DNA from: Pseudomonas viridiflava
Lineage (GTDB): Bacteria; Pseudomonadota; Gammaproteobacteria; Pseudomonadales; Pseudomonadaceae
Direction of reading: 5' to 3'
Length of the DNA: 64,000 bases
NCBI RefSeq assembly: GCF_900582195.1
Contig: NZ_UTHA01000050.1
Span: 78,879-142,878, forward strand
Shown: positions 21,525 through 31,768 of the stretch, one piece after another
How the letters are laid out: every line of letters begins with the position of its first letter
Numbering within the stretch: position 1 is the stretch's first letter
Notes under the pieces: generated by a model
The model's database searches: none
What the model was told of the DNA's origin: nothing
The model's input: only the letters and a program-made list of their open reading frames with translations
Program-made: the position numbers and the translations under genes

Positions 21525-22970
21525 ATGCAATGGGAAGTCGTGATCGGGCTGGAGATTCACACTCAGCTCACCACCCGGTCGAAAATCTTTTCCGGTAGTT
21601 CCACCACATTCGGCTCCGAGCCGAACACCCAGGCCAGCCTGATCGACCTGGGCATGCCCGGCGTTCTGCCGGTGCTGAACCAGGAAGCGGTGCGCATGGC
21701 GGTGATGTTCGGTCTGGCGATTGACGCCGAGATCGGTCAGCACAACGTGTTCGCCCGCAAAAACTACTTCTACCCGGACCTGCCGAAGGGCTACCAGATC
21801 AGCCAGATGGAGTTGCCGATCGTCGGCAAGGGACACCTGGACATCGCCCTGGAAGACGGCACGGTCAAACGTGTCGGCATCACCCGCGCGCACCTGGAAG
21901 AAGACGCCGGCAAGAGCCTGCACGAAGAATTCAACGGTGCCACCGGCATCGACCTGAACCGTGCCGGCACGCCGCTGCTGGAAATCGTTTCCGAGCCTGA
22001 CATGCGCAGCGCCAAGGAAGCCGTGGCTTACGTCAAGGCAATCCACGCACTCGTGCGCTACCTGGGCATCTGCGACGGCAACATGGCCGAGGGTTCGCTG
22101 CGTTGCGACTGCAACGTGTCGATCCGTCCGAAAGGCCAGGTTGAGTTCGGCACGCGTTGCGAGATCAAGAACGTCAACTCGTTCCGCTTCATCGAGAAGG
22201 CGATCAACTCCGAGATCCAGCGTCAGATCGAGCTGATCGAAGACGGCGGCAAAGTAATCCAGCAGACCCGTCTGTACGATCCGAACAAGGACGAGACCCG
22301 TCCGATGCGTTCGAAAGAGGAAGCCAACGACTACCGTTACTTCCCCGATCCGGATCTGCTGCCGGTGGTTATCGAAGAGTCGTTCCTCGGCGAGGTGCGC
22401 GCCACCTTGCCGGAACTGCCACCGCAGAAACGCGAGCGCTTCCAGAGCCAGTTCGGTCTGTCGGCGTATGACGCCAACGTGCTGGCCACCAGCCGTGAGC
22501 AGGCGGACTACTTCGAGAAAGTCGCGGCCATCGGCGGCGACGCCAAACTGGCGGCGAACTGGGTGATGGTCGAGTTGGGCAGCCTGCTCAACAAGCAAGG
22601 CCTGGACATCGACGAGTCGCCGGTTTCTGCCGAACTGCTGGGCGGCATGCTGCAGCGCATCAAGGACAACACCATCTCCGGCAAGATCGCCAAAGTGGTG
22701 TTCGAAGCGATGGCCAACGGCGAGGGCAGCGCGGACGAGATCATCGAAAAACGCGGCCTGAAGCAAGTGACCGACAGCGGTGCAATCTCGGCGGTGCTGG
22801 ACGAAATGCTCGCGGCCAACGCCGAGCAAGTTGAACAATACCGTGCGGCTGATGAAGCCAAACGCGGCAAGATGTTCGGCTTCTTCGTCGGCCAGGCGAT
22901 GAAAGCGTCCAAAGGCAAAGCCAACCCGCAGCAAGTGAACGAACTGCTGAAAAGCAAGCTCGAAGGCTGA
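21525..22970 (+). CDS. gatB: Asp-tRNA(Asn)/Glu-tRNA(Gln) amidotransferase subunit B
   Basis: 481 aa kinase-like subunit that phosphorylates the mischarged aminoacyl-tRNA and receives ammonia from GatA. Family segments are [15 protein letters not shown] at the N-terminus, [15 protein letters not shown] with its cysteines, and a C-terminal YqeY-like tail domain. The start at 21525 follows TGAGGAGA; the longer frame from 21456 overlaps gatA and is rejected. A REP pair follows the stop. Confidence 0.96.
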   Translation: MQWEVVIGLEIHTQLTTRSKIFSGSSTTFGSEPNTQASLIDLGMPGVLPVLNQEAVRMAVMFGLAIDAEIGQHNVFARKNYFYPDLPKGYQISQMELPIVGKGHLDIALEDGTVKRVGITRAHLEEDAGKSLHEEFNGATGIDLNRAGTPLLEIVSEPDMRSAKEAVAYVKAIHALVRYLGICDGNMAEGSLRCDCNVSIRPKGQVEFGTRCEIKNVNSFRFIEKAINSEIQRQIELIEDGGKVIQQTRLYDPNKDETRPMRSKEEANDYRYFPDPDLLPVVIEESFLGEVRATLPELPPQKRERFQSQFGLSAYDANVLATSREQADYFEKVAAIGGDAKLAANWVMVELGSLLNKQGLDIDESPVSAELLGGMLQRIKDNTISGKIAKVVFEAMANGEGSADEIIEKRGLKQVTDSGAISAVLDEMLAANAEQVEQYRAADEAKRGKMFGFFVGQAMKASKGKANPQQVNELLKSKLEG

Positions 22971-23008
22971 CCACAATGGAGCCAGATCCAAAGCCTGGCT
23001 CTATTCCC

Positions 23009-23098
23009 TGTGGGAGCGAGCCTGCTCGCGAAAGCGCCATGACATCCAATAGAGATATTGAATGTGACGGCCTCTTCGCGAGCAGGCTCGCTCCCACA
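23009..23098. repeat. REP pair (BIME) between gatB and rlpA-like gene
   Basis: Inverted REP copies (TGTGGGAGCGAGCCTGCTCG and its complement) about 40 bases apart, ending 21 bases before the next start codon. The position could affect mRNA stability of gatB or expression of the following lipoprotein gene. Confidence 0.9.
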
Positions 23099-23119
23099 TT
23101 GTTATTTGGGAGCTTTCGA

Positions 23120-23491
23120 ATGAAACGGCTGCTCGGCGCCTGCGCCCTGCTCTCCTTGCTGGCCGGTTGCGCCAGCACCGACACCATCGACCCGCACGGT
23201 TATGACCAGACCGGCGTCGCCTCTTATTACGGTGCCAAACACCACGGTAAACGCACCGCCAGTGGCGAGCCGTTCAACCAGAATTCCCTGACCGCCGCCC
23301 ACCGCCAGCTACCCTTCGGCACGCGGGTGAAGGTCACCAACCTGAAAAACGATGAGTCCGTCGTGGTCCGCATCAATGACCGTGGCCCGCACACACGCGG
23401 GCGCCTGATCGACGTGTCCCGCGAGGCCGCCGAACAGCTCGGCATGCTGCGCAGCGGCACCGCACGGGTTCGCGTGCAGGCCCTCGACTGA
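23120..23491 (+). CDS. Short RlpA-like lipoprotein (double-psi beta-barrel)
   Basis: 123 aa. The signal sequence has a lipobox LLAGC with Cys17, so it is a predicted lipoprotein. The rest is one RlpA-type DPBB domain: GVASYYGAKHHGKRTASGE, LPFGTRVKV, and VRINDRGPHTRGRLIDVS. RlpA enzymes cleave denuded peptidoglycan at the septum, but this protein has no SPOR domain and is much shorter than full RlpA, so septal targeting is doubtful. The start at 23120 gives the signal peptide; the longer frame runs back through the REP element. Confidence 0.85.
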   Translation: MKRLLGACALLSLLAGCASTDTIDPHGYDQTGVASYYGAKHHGKRTASGEPFNQNSLTAAHRQLPFGTRVKVTNLKNDESVVVRINDRGPHTRGRLIDVSREAAEQLGMLRSGTARVRVQALD

Positions 23492-23537
23492 TGGAGCGCT
23501 GACCATTTTCGGATTAGCCGATTTACCCCTGATCAGC

Positions 23538-24599
23538 GTGATCGAACTGCTCGCCGGTCTGTGCCTGCTGATCTTCGGCGCCGAACTGATGGTGCGTGCG
23601 GCGGTGCGTCTGGCTGCGCGCCTGCATGTGCGACCGCTGATCATCGGCCTGACCATCGTCGCCCTCGGCAGCAGTGCGCCGCAAATGGCCGTCAGCCTGC
23701 AAGCCGCATTGGCGCACAACCCCGACATCGCGGTCGGCAGCGTGGTCGGCAGCAGCATCTTCAACATCCTCGTCACCCTCGGCCTGTCAGCGCTGATCAT
23801 TCCTCTACGTGTCTCGCGGCAACTGGTGCGGCTGGATATTCCGCTGATGATCGGCGCCAGCCTGCTGGTGTTCGTATTGGCGTGGAACGAAGAGATCGGG
23901 CGCTTCGACGGCATCCTGTTGTTGGCCGCACTGGCGCTGTATCTCGGCTTATTGTTGCGCCAGTCACGGCACTCGACGCGGCCGCACACGGAGCGCGTTG
24001 AAACAAGCCAAGCGTCGTGGATCGGCAGTTCGCTGATGATCATCGTCGGTTTGGCGATGCTGGTATTTGCCGGGCACCTTTTGCTCGGAGCGGCTGTGGT
24101 GGTGGCAACTGATCTTGGATTTTCCGAGCGCGTCATTGGCCTGACCGTTGTCGCTGTCGGCACCTCTCTCCCGGAACTGGCAACCTCGCTGATCGCCGCA
24201 CTGCGCGGGCAACGGGATATTGCCGTCGGCAACGTGATCGGTGCCAACCTGTTCAATCTGCTAGGGGTGCTGGGTCTGACGGCGTTGATCGCTCCAACGC
24301 CGCTGTCGGTATCGCCTAATGCACTGGATTTCGACCTGCCGGTGATGCTCGGCGTCGCCGCGCTGTGCCTGCCGGTGTTCTATTCCGGCTACCGCGTGAC
24401 GCGTGCAGAAGGTTTGTTGCTGCTCGGTTTGTATCTGGCCTATGGGCTGCACGTGGTGTCGTTCACCACCGGCATGCCGCTGGCCGGCAAGCTTGAGCGG
24501 CTGATGCTGTTTTATGTCTTGCCGACGCTGTTGACGTTTCTGCTGTTCACGTCGATCCGCGCCTGGCGCCGCCAACACCACAAGAGTGATAAACCATGA
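23538..24599 (+). CDS. Calcium/sodium antiporter (CaCA family)
   Basis: At least 353 aa with ten hydrophobic segments in two inverted halves, each with the alpha-repeat signature: GLTIVALGSSAPQMAVS ... GSVVGSSIFNILVTLG and GLTVVAVGTSLPELATS ... GNVIGANLFNLLGVLG. This is the YrbG-type exchanger. The GTG at 23538 is the first standard start, but the frame is open upstream and adds IFGLADLPLIS from an ATT at 23505, eight bases after GGAG. The real start may therefore be upstream. It overlaps the next gene by four bases. Confidence 0.87.
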   Translation: MIELLAGLCLLIFGAELMVRAAVRLAARLHVRPLIIGLTIVALGSSAPQMAVSLQAALAHNPDIAVGSVVGSSIFNILVTLGLSALIIPLRVSRQLVRLDIPLMIGASLLVFVLAWNEEIGRFDGILLLAALALYLGLLLRQSRHSTRPHTERVETSQASWIGSSLMIIVGLAMLVFAGHLLLGAAVVVATDLGFSERVIGLTVVAVGTSLPELATSLIAALRGQRDIAVGNVIGANLFNLLGVLGLTALIAPTPLSVSPNALDFDLPVMLGVAALCLPVFYSGYRVTRAEGLLLLGLYLAYGLHVVSFTTGMPLAGKLERLMLFYVLPTLLTFLLFTSIRAWRRQHHKSDKP

Positions 24600-24976
24600 C
24601 CGAATCGAAGCAGTCCGGGGTTGAAGTCCGCCGCCAGGTAATGGGCGATGCGTTTGTAGATCGCGCCTTGGGCAACGCTACCGAGTTCACCCAACCGTTG
24701 CAGGATTTCGTCAATGAACATGCCTGGGGTGGCGTGTGGAATCGTGAAGGTCTGCCGTTGAAGACCCGCAGCCTGATTACTCTTGCAGCGCTGACCGCGT
24801 TGAAGTGCCCGCAAGAGCTGAAAGGCCATGTGCGCGGCGCGCTGAACAATGGCTGCACGGTGGAAGAGATTCGTGAGGCGTTGCTGCATTGCGCGGTATA
24901 TGCCGGCGTGCCGGCGGCGATTGATGCGTTTCGTGCGGCGCAGGAAGTGATTGATACCTACCAGAAACCTGATTGA
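24596..24976 (+). CDS. Carboxymuconolactone decarboxylase-family protein
   Basis: 126 aa AhpD-like fold protein resembling PcaC (4-carboxymuconolactone decarboxylase). Segments are GDAFVDRALGNATEF, LPLKTRSLITLAALTAL and EEIREALLHCAVYAGVPAA. The C-terminal Cys is in LHCAVYAG, but no CxxC is present, so it is not an AhpD-type peroxidase. No protocatechuate genes are nearby, so the aromatic substrate is unproven. It overlaps the antiporter by ATGA, implying coupling. Confidence 0.82.
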   Translation: MTESKQSGVEVRRQVMGDAFVDRALGNATEFTQPLQDFVNEHAWGGVWNREGLPLKTRSLITLAALTALKCPQELKGHVRGALNNGCTVEEIREALLHCAVYAGVPAAIDAFRAAQEVIDTYQKPD

Positions 24977-24987
24977 TTCAACTGACG

Positions 24988-25060
24988 CCTTCGCGAGCAG
25001 GCCCGCTCCCACATTGGAATGCATTTCACATGTGGGAGCGAGCCTGCTCGCGAAGAGGCC
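24988..25060. repeat. REP pair (BIME) between two convergent genes
   Basis: CCTTCGCGAGCAGGCCCGCTC and, after about 22 bases, TGTGGGAGCGAGCCTGCTCG. The arms are in outward order compared with the 6.1-kb pair, so the pair can form one long cruciform. It lies between two convergent genes. Confidence 0.88.
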
Positions 25061-25084
25061 CTAAGCAACACCACAACATCAAAA

Positions 25085-26026
25085 TCAGATCCACCCACCC
25101 CACTGCAAAACAAAGATCCCGACATTGGTGGTAATCGCCGCCATCAACGTGGTCATCACGATAATCGCCGCCGCCAGCTCATGATTACCCTGCGCCGCGC
25201 GGGCCATGACGAAACTCGCCGCCGCCGTCGGGCTGCCGAAATACAGAAACAGAATCCCCAACTCCGCCCCGCGAAATCCCCAGAACCACGCGCCCAATGT
25301 TGCCAGCACCGGCAAACCGATCATCTTCACCAGGCTCGAGCTCAGCGCCATGTTGCCGCTCTTGCGCAATGCCGCCAGCGACAGGGTTCCGCCAATGCAG
25401 ATCAGCGCCAGTGGCAAGGTAGTCTGCGCCAGATACTGCCCGGACGTTTCCAGCCAGCCGGGCAAACCTATCTTGAAATAAGCAAACGGCGCCGCGGCAA
25501 TCACGCTGATAATCAGCGGATTGCTGAACACGCTTTTGCAGATGCTCCACGGATCGGACTTGATCACCGGGCTGTACACCGCCAGCACGATGGTCGACAG
25601 CGTGTTGTAAAACAGGATCACCAGCGCCGCGAGAATCGCCCCGAGGGAAATCCCGTAATCGCCGTACATGCTCGCGGCCAGTGCCAGACCGATCACACCG
25701 TTGTTGCCACGAAACGCGCCCTGGGTGTAGATGCCGCGATCTTCGCGCGGGCAACGGAAAATCGCCCAGCCCCAGGCCAAGGCAAAGCTGACCAGCGTGG
25801 CGAGGGAAAAGTAGATCAGCAAGGACGGTTGCAGAGCGGCGTGCAGGTCGGCGTGCAGAATGCCGAGGAACAGCAGCGCCGGCATGGTCACGTTGAACAC
25901 CAGCGACGAAGCGGTGTGGATGAAGTTGTCGTTGATCCAGTCGATGCGCTTGAGCAGCACACCGAGAAACAGCATGGCAAACACCGGCGCGGTGATGTTC
26001 AGGGTTTCGAGGAAGATTGCCAGCAT
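25085..26026 (-). CDS. AEC-family (auxin efflux carrier) permease
   Basis: 313 aa inner-membrane protein with ten hydrophobic segments in two five-helix halves. Typical AEC features are NVTMPALLFLGILH in TM2, GNNGVIGLALA in the first half and LPLALICIGGTLSL in the second. Bacterial members export or import carboxylates such as malate or malonate; the substrate cannot be read here. It lies downstream of garD on the same strand but about 220 bases away across a repeat, so probably a separate unit. Confidence 0.85.
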   Translation of the reverse strand: MLAIFLETLNITAPVFAMLFLGVLLKRIDWINDNFIHTASSLVFNVTMPALLFLGILHADLHAALQPSLLIYFSLATLVSFALAWGWAIFRCPREDRGIYTQGAFRGNNGVIGLALAASMYGDYGISLGAILAALVILFYNTLSTIVLAVYSPVIKSDPWSICKSVFSNPLIISVIAAAPFAYFKIGLPGWLETSGQYLAQTTLPLALICIGGTLSLAALRKSGNMALSSSLVKMIGLPVLATLGAWFWGFRGAELGILFLYFGSPTAAASFVMARAAQGNHELAAAIIVMTTLMAAITTNVGIFVLQWGGWI

Positions 26027-26082
26027 GCCGGGGAGCCTTGGGTGAGCGTCGTTAGGGGGCTAATGATAAGCCACTTTCACCC

Positions 26083-26192
26083 TGATCGTTCCCACGCTCT
26101 GCGTGGGAACGCCTCCTGTGACGCTCCGCGTCACGCTTTTGGGACGCAGAGCGTCCTGGGCTGCATTCCCACGCGGAGCGTGGGAACGATCA
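26083..26192. repeat. Nested palindromic repeat element
   Basis: The ends TGATCGTTCCCACGCTC and GAGCGTGGGAACGATCA are perfect inverted repeats. Inside are further short palindromes around GTGACGCTCCGCGTCAC and GGACGCAGAGCGTCC. The whole 110-base unit can fold into a multi-branched cruciform. Sequences of this kind are dispersed in fluorescent pseudomonads; no coding function is visible. Confidence 0.8.
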
Positions 26193-26250
26193 AAGCGCAT
26201 TTCAATGTAAGAGCTGCCGCAGGCTGCGATCTTTCCAAGGCGACGCGGTT

Positions 26251-27804
26251 TCAGGTAATCGGCGCCGGATTGAACAACGTAATGTCGTTGTGCAGCTTGT
26301 GCTTCTCCGCCCACGTCTGCTGCTTGCCGCTCGCCACATCCAGGTAATAGTGGAACAACTCCCAACCCAGTTCCTCGATCGTCGCGCGCCCGGTCGCAAT
26401 CCTTCCGGCGTCGATATCAATCAGATCAGGCCAGCGCTGCGCCAATTCCGTCCGCGTCGATACCTTCACCACCGGCGCCATCGCCAAACCATACGGCGTA
26501 CCCCGCCCGGTGGTGAACACATGCAGGTTCATCCCCGCCGCCAACTGCAACGTGCCGCAGACAAAATCACTCGCCGGCGTTGCACAGAAAATCAGACCCT
26601 TCTGCTTGAACCGCTCGCCGGGGCCAAGCACGCCGTTGATTGCGCTGCTGCCGGATTTGACGATCGAACCCAGCGACTTCTCGACAATGTTCGACAGCCC
26701 GCCCTTCTTGTTGCCCGGCGTGGTGTTCGCACTGCGATCTGCTTCACCTTTGGCCAGGTAACGGTCGTACCAATCCATCTCGCGCACCAGCTCTTCGGCG
26801 ACGGTTTTGCTTTCGGCGCGTGAAGTCAGCAGATAAATCGCATCGCGCACTTCGGTGACTTCGGAAAACATCACCGTCGCCCCTGCACGCAACAACAAGT
26901 CCGAGGCATAACCCAGCGCCGGGTTGGCGGTGATCCCGGAGAACGCATCGCTGCCGCCGCACTGCATGCCGAGAATCAGCTCGGACGCCGGCACCGTCTC
27001 GCGGCGACGCTGGTCGAGTTTCTTCAGACGCACTTCGGCCAGTTCCATGATCTGCTCAATCATCTCGGTGAAACCGTGACTGGAATCCTGCAAGCGATAC
27101 AACCATGGATCGCTGAGATCCACCGACGCATCGTCTTCGTGCATCACCTGCCCGGCCTGCAATTTCTCGCAGCCGAGGCTGATCACTAACGCTTCGCCAC
27201 CGAGGTTCGGGTTACGGGCCAGATTGCGCACGGTGCGAATCGGGATGTAGGCGTCAGTGGCGGTAATCGCCACGCCGCAGCCGTAACTGTGAGTCAGCGC
27301 CACCACGTCATCGACGTGCGGGTACTTCGGCAGCAGTTCTTCCTTGATGCGTTTTACCGCGTGATCAAGCACGCCGGTGACGCACTGCACCGTGGTAGTG
27401 ATGCCGAGGATATTGCGCGTGCCAACGGTGCCATCAGCGTTGCGATAGCCCTCGAAGGTGAAACCCTCCAGCGGTGCCTGCGCGTCCGGCACCTCGGTGG
27501 ACAGCGGCAGGCTGTCCAGCGGCGGCGCGGTCGGCATGCGCAGTTGATCTTCCTTGACCCAACTGCCGCGGCGAATCGGCTGCAACGCATAGCCAATCAC
27601 CTGACCGTAGCGAATCACCTGGCCGCCCTCGGGAATATCTTCGAGGGTGACCTTGTGGCTCTGCGGCACGAATTCCAGCGTCACCAGGCCATCGGCAAAC
27701 TCAGTGCCGGCCGGTGCGCCCTGGTCGTTGACCACGACCACCACATTGTCCCGCTCGTGCAAGCGGATGTGGCGCGGCGAGTCAGAATGTTCAATCAACT
27801 GCAT
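26251..27804 (-). CDS. garD: Galactarate dehydratase
   Basis: 517 aa UxaA/GarD-family iron-dependent dehydratase. An N-terminal SAF-like domain ([15 protein letters not shown] ... VIGYAL) precedes the main domain with [26 protein letters not shown] and [19 protein letters not shown]. It removes water from galactarate to give 5-dehydro-4-deoxy-D-glucarate, the substrate of KdgD upstream. It ends the kdgD-dehydrogenase-transporter-garD cluster, 12 bases from the transporter. UxaA-type altronate dehydratase is the alternative, but neighbours and length (517) favour GarD. Confidence 0.9.
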   Translation of the reverse strand: MQLIEHSDSPRHIRLHERDNVVVVVNDQGAPAGTEFADGLVTLEFVPQSHKVTLEDIPEGGQVIRYGQVIGYALQPIRRGSWVKEDQLRMPTAPPLDSLPLSTEVPDAQAPLEGFTFEGYRNADGTVGTRNILGITTTVQCVTGVLDHAVKRIKEELLPKYPHVDDVVALTHSYGCGVAITATDAYIPIRTVRNLARNPNLGGEALVISLGCEKLQAGQVMHEDDASVDLSDPWLYRLQDSSHGFTEMIEQIMELAEVRLKKLDQRRRETVPASELILGMQCGGSDAFSGITANPALGYASDLLLRAGATVMFSEVTEVRDAIYLLTSRAESKTVAEELVREMDWYDRYLAKGEADRSANTTPGNKKGGLSNIVEKSLGSIVKSGSSAINGVLGPGERFKQKGLIFCATPASDFVCGTLQLAAGMNLHVFTTGRGTPYGLAMAPVVKVSTRTELAQRWPDLIDIDAGRIATGRATIEELGWELFHYYLDVASGKQQTWAEKHKLHNDITLFNPAPIT

Positions 27805-27815
27805 GACGCCGCTCC

Positions 27816-29177
27816 TCAGGAATGCGCTTGAGACAATTTGCCGGTGGCTTCAGTACCGCCATTGGTTGGCGGCTCTTTCAATACCACACGCTTGATCGGG
27901 CCAACGATGACCAGATAGCTGAACACCGCGACCAGTGCGTTGGCACCGACGAACACCAGCGCCCATTTGAACGAACCGGTGGAGCTGATGATGTAGCCAA
28001 TCACGATCGGCGTGGTAATCGAAGCGATGTTGCCAAAGGTGTTGAACAGGCCACCGCTCAGACCAGCGATCTGTTTTGGCGAAGTGTCGGAAACCACCGC
28101 CCAGCCCAGCGCGCCAACGCCTTTGCCGAAGAAGGCCAGGGCCATGAAGCCAACGACCATCCATTCCACTTCAACATAGTTACAGGCAACGATGCTGCTG
28201 GAAACCAGCAGACCGGCAATGATCGGCGCTTTGCGGGCGAAGGTCAGCGAATGGCCCGTGCGCAGCAGGTAATCGGAAATCACCCCGCCGAGCACCCCAC
28301 CGATAAAGCCGCAGATTGCCGGCAACGAGGCGATGAAACCGGCCTTGAGAATGGTCATGCCACGCTCTTGCACCAGGTACACCGGGAACCAGGTCAGGAA
28401 GAAATAGGTAATGCCGTTGATGCAGTACTGGCCCAGATACACGCCAAGCATCATGCGATTGGTCAGCAACTGACGGATGTAATCCCACTTTGGACCGTCG
28501 GACTTTTTGCCCTTCTGATCCATGTCGACCATGCCGCCGTTTTCAGCGATGTGCTTGAACTCGGCTTCGTTGATACGCGGGTGTTCACGCGGGCTGTAGA
28601 TCACTTTCAGCCAGACCAGCGAGAAGATGATCCCGAGGATACCCATGACGATGAACACGTGTTCCCAGCCAAAGGAATAAACGATCCAGCCCATCAGCGG
28701 TGCGAACAACACGGTGGCAAAGTATTGCGCTGAGTTGAAGATCGCCGAAGCGGTGCCGCGTTCAGCGGTCGGGAACCAGGCCGCCACGATGCGCGCGTTG
28801 CCGGGGAACGATGGCGCTTCAGCCAGGCCCACCAGGAAGCGCAGCATGAACAGCGCAACGATGGCGGTGGACATACCGAACTCACCGACAAAGCCTTGCA
28901 GCACGGTGAACAGCGACCAGGTGAAAATGCTCAGGGCATAGACTTTTTTCGAGCCGAAGCGATCGAGCAACCAGCCACCGGGGATTTGCCCGGCCACGTA
29001 GGCCCAACCGAATGCGGAGAAGATGTAGCCGAGGGTGACCGCGTCGATGCCGAGGTCTTTTTGCAGGCTGGAACCGGCGATGGCGATAGTCGCGCGGTCG
29101 GCGTAGTTGATCGTGGTCACCAGAAACAGCATGAGCAGGATCAAATAGCGGACGTGAGTCGGCTTGGACTGTTGCAT
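27816..29177 (-). CDS. gudP: MFS hexarate (glucarate/galactarate) transporter, GudP-like
   Basis: 453 aa with twelve hydrophobic segments, anion:cation symporter (ACS) MFS family. The first helix has [12 protein letters not shown], the loop 2-3 motif is [14 protein letters not shown], and helix 4-5 has [14 protein letters not shown], as in GudP/GarP. The start at 29177 has GGAG nine bases upstream; an ATG 14 codons earlier is not preceded by one. It lies between the semialdehyde dehydrogenase and garD, so hexarate uptake is the likely role. Galactonate transporters are close relatives. Confidence 0.87.
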   Translation of the reverse strand: MQQSKPTHVRYLILLMLFLVTTINYADRATIAIAGSSLQKDLGIDAVTLGYIFSAFGWAYVAGQIPGGWLLDRFGSKKVYALSIFTWSLFTVLQGFVGEFGMSTAIVALFMLRFLVGLAEAPSFPGNARIVAAWFPTAERGTASAIFNSAQYFATVLFAPLMGWIVYSFGWEHVFIVMGILGIIFSLVWLKVIYSPREHPRINEAEFKHIAENGGMVDMDQKGKKSDGPKWDYIRQLLTNRMMLGVYLGQYCINGITYFFLTWFPVYLVQERGMTILKAGFIASLPAICGFIGGVLGGVISDYLLRTGHSLTFARKAPIIAGLLVSSSIVACNYVEVEWMVVGFMALAFFGKGVGALGWAVVSDTSPKQIAGLSGGLFNTFGNIASITTPIVIGYIISSTGSFKWALVFVGANALVAVFSYLVIVGPIKRVVLKEPPTNGGTEATGKLSQAHS

Positions 29178-29276
29178 GTAGATGTACTCCCACTGATTAT
29201 TTTTATGCGGGTAAAACATTCTTTGGTCTTGTGCCGCGCAGGGCCTCAGGCGAAGGCCCGGCGCGGGTGCAGCGGG

Positions 29277-30722
29277 TTACGATCCGATGTAGGCAGTCTT
29301 TACCACCGTGTAAAACTCTTGCGCATAGCGGCCTTGCTCACGTGATCCATAGGATGAACCTTTACGGCCACCGAACGGAACGTGGTAATCCACGCCAGCG
29401 GTCGGCAGGTTGACCATGACCATCCCGGCCTGCGAATGACGCTTGAAGTGGTTGGCATACTTCAGCGAAGTTGTCGCAATACCCGCCGAGAGACCGAACT
29501 CGGTATCGTTAGCCATTGCCAGCGCCGCGTCGTAATCGGCCACGCGAACGATATTGGCCACCGGGCCGAAGATCTCTTCGCGGCTGATGCGCATCGACGC
29601 TTCACTGTCGGCAAACAGCGTTGGTGCGAGGAAGTAGCCTTCGGTGTCGCAGGTCACCAGACCGCCACCGCTGACCAGACGCGCACCTTCGGACTGGCCG
29701 ATGTCGATGTACTTCATGTCCTGCTCAAGCTGAGCCTGGGAAACCACTGGACCGATGTCGGTGCCGGATTTCAGTGCGTGGCCGACCTTGATCGACTTCA
29801 TGCGCTCGGCCATGGCTTCAACGAACTTGTCGTGAATCCCGGCGGTGACGATCAAGCGGCTCGACGCTGTGCAACGCTGGCCGGTGGAGTAGAACGCGCT
29901 CTGCACCGACAGCTCGACCGCTTGCTTGAGGTCGGCGTCATCGAGAATGATCTGCGGGTTCTTGCCGCCCATTTCCAGCTGAACCTTGGCCTGGCGCGAG
30001 ACGCAGTTGACCGCGATCTGACGACCCACGCCCACCGAACCGGTGAAGCTGATGCCGTCGACTTTCGGGCTCTGCACCAAGGCATCACCGACAACTCGAC
30101 CGCTGCCCATCACCAGATTGAACACGCCGGCCGGGAAGCCTGCGCGGGAGATGATTTCCGCCAGTGCCCAGGCGCAACCCGGCACCAGATCGGCGGGCTT
30201 CAACACCACGCAGTTGCCGTAGGCCAGCGCTGGAGCGATTTTCCACGCCGGAATGGCGATCGGGAAGTTCCACGGGGTGATCAGACCGACCACGCCCAGC
30301 GCTTCGCGGGTCACTTCGACGTTGACGCCCGGGCGCACCGACGGCACGTAATCGCCGGACAAACGCAGACACTCACCGGCGAAGAATTTGAAAATATTGC
30401 CGGCGCGAGTCACTTCGCCGATGGCTTCAGGCAGGGTCTTGCCCTCTTCCCGGGCCAGCAGGGTGCCGAGTTCTTCGCGACGGGCGAGGATTTCCGTGCC
30501 GACTTTATCCAGCGAATCGTGACGGGCCTGAATGCCCGAAGTGGAGTACGCCGGGAACGCAGCGCGGGCGGCGTCGATGGCGGCGTGAACCTGAGTCAGA
30601 TCAGCCTTGGCGTAATCGCCGATGGTATCGCTCAGCTCGGACGGGTTGATGTTGGCCGAGTAGTCGGCACCGGCAACCCATTCGCCGTTGATGTAGTTGT
30701 CGTAGCGTTTTGCAGTTGTCAC
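29277..30722 (-). CDS. 2,5-dioxovalerate (alpha-ketoglutaric semialdehyde) dehydrogenase
   Basis: 481 aa NAD(P)-dependent aldehyde dehydrogenase. The catalytic cysteine is in STGQRCTASSR, the general-base glutamate in VQLEMGGKNPQII, and the substrate/cofactor loop in ITPWNFPIAIPAWKIAPALA. It oxidises 2-oxoglutarate semialdehyde from KdgD to 2-oxoglutarate. The GTG at 30722 gives MTTAKRYDNYINGEW and has GAGGG upstream; a TTG five codons earlier is less likely. It is separated from kdgD by a terminator-like hairpin at 30759. Confidence 0.9.
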   Translation of the reverse strand: MTTAKRYDNYINGEWVAGADYSANINPSELSDTIGDYAKADLTQVHAAIDAARAAFPAYSTSGIQARHDSLDKVGTEILARREELGTLLAREEGKTLPEAIGEVTRAGNIFKFFAGECLRLSGDYVPSVRPGVNVEVTREALGVVGLITPWNFPIAIPAWKIAPALAYGNCVVLKPADLVPGCAWALAEIISRAGFPAGVFNLVMGSGRVVGDALVQSPKVDGISFTGSVGVGRQIAVNCVSRQAKVQLEMGGKNPQIILDDADLKQAVELSVQSAFYSTGQRCTASSRLIVTAGIHDKFVEAMAERMKSIKVGHALKSGTDIGPVVSQAQLEQDMKYIDIGQSEGARLVSGGGLVTCDTEGYFLAPTLFADSEASMRISREEIFGPVANIVRVADYDAALAMANDTEFGLSAGIATTSLKYANHFKRHSQAGMVMVNLPTAGVDYHVPFGGRKGSSYGSREQGRYAQEFYTVVKTAYIGS

Positions 30723-30755
30723 AGGGGCAGCCCTCAAATCTCAAAGCCTTCACGC

Positions 30756-30790
30756 AAAAAGCCGCTGATTGCTCAGCGGCCTCGCTTTTT
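30756..30790 (-). terminator. Terminator-like hairpin between kdgD and the dehydrogenase gene
   Basis: On the minus strand GCCGCTGA pairs with TCAGCGGC around a four-base loop (30761-30780) and five T follow. It lies 18 bases past the kdgD stop but inside the catabolic cluster, so it probably reduces transcription of the downstream genes instead of ending the operon. Confidence 0.75.
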
Positions 30791-30798
30791 ACCGGGTG

Positions 30799-31710
30799 TT
30801 ACTGCGCACCTTGCTTGTCGATCAGCGCGGCGAGCATTTCATACTCTTCGCCGGTCAGGTCGGTCAGCGGCGCACGCACCGGACCTGCGTCATAGCCGGC
30901 GATTTTTGCACCTGCCTTGACGATGCTCACGGCGTAACCGGCCTTGCGGTTGCGGATGTCGAGGTACGGCAGGAAGAAGTCGTCGATGATCTTGCCAACG
31001 GTGGCGTGATCTTCACGGGCGATCGCGTGGTAGAAGTCCATCGCGGTTTTCGGGATGAAGTTGAACACCGCCGAGGAGTAAACCGGCACGCCCAGCGCCT
31101 TGTAGGCAGCGGCATAGACTTCGGCGGTCGGCAGGCCACCCAGGTAGCTGAAGCGATCACCCAGGCGGCGACGGATCGACACCATCAACTCGATATCGCC
31201 CAGACCGTCCTTGTAACCGATCAGGTTCGGGCAGCGCTCGGCCAGACGCTCCAGCAGCGGCGCGGTCAAGCGGCATACGTTGCGGTTGTAAACAACTACA
31301 CCGATGTTGACCGATTTACACACGGCTTCAACGTGAGCGGCAACACCGTCCTGGCTCGCTTCGGTCAGGTAGTGCGGCAGCAGCAACAGGCCTTTGGCGC
31401 CCAGACGCTCGGCTTCCTGAGCGTATTCGATGGCCTGGCGGGTCGAACCGCCGACACCGGCCAGAATCGGCACGCTGGTGGCGCAGGTGTCGACGGCAGT
31501 CTTGATGATTTCCGAATATTCGCTGGCGGCCAGGGAGAAGAATTCACCAGTGCCGCCGGCGGCGAACAAGGCTGACGCGCCATACGGAGCCAGCCATTCC
31601 AGGCGTTTGATGTAGCCCGCGCGGTTGAAATCGCCCTGCGCGTTGAAATCGGTCACCGGGAAAGACAGCAGGCCGGCAGAGAGGATGGACTTCAGTTCTT
31701 GTGGATTCAT
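30799..31710 (-). CDS. kdgD: 5-dehydro-4-deoxyglucarate dehydratase
   Basis: 303 aa DapA/NAL-superfamily TIM barrel. The Schiff-base lysine is in [10 protein letters not shown] and the phosphate-loop equivalent is GGTGEFFSL. It dehydrates and decarboxylates 5-dehydro-4-deoxy-D-glucarate to 2-oxoglutarate semialdehyde. It is the first gene of the cluster, preceded by a promoter overlapped by a palindrome shared with the gntR upstream region. NAL/DHDPS alternatives are disfavoured by [11 protein letters not shown] and by the neighbours. Confidence 0.92.
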   Translation of the reverse strand: MNPQELKSILSAGLLSFPVTDFNAQGDFNRAGYIKRLEWLAPYGASALFAAGGTGEFFSLAASEYSEIIKTAVDTCATSVPILAGVGGSTRQAIEYAQEAERLGAKGLLLLPHYLTEASQDGVAAHVEAVCKSVNIGVVVYNRNVCRLTAPLLERLAERCPNLIGYKDGLGDIELMVSIRRRLGDRFSYLGGLPTAEVYAAAYKALGVPVYSSAVFNFIPKTAMDFYHAIAREDHATVGKIIDDFFLPYLDIRNRKAGYAVSIVKAGAKIAGYDAGPVRAPLTDLTGEEYEMLAALIDKQGAQ

Positions 31711-31768
31711 TATTCGAACACCCTGGTAGCAACGTTTTTTGTGAGTGGACCGTTCAGCCTTCGCTGAA

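Noticed and set aside
20036..21526. 496-residue minus-strand frame opposite gatA
   Set aside because: Antisense shadow of a clear GatA with intact triad; Arg/His/Gln-rich without motifs.
25019..26347. 442-residue plus-strand frame
   Set aside because: Runs from a REP element across the AEC gene and a palindromic repeat, without a ribosome site.
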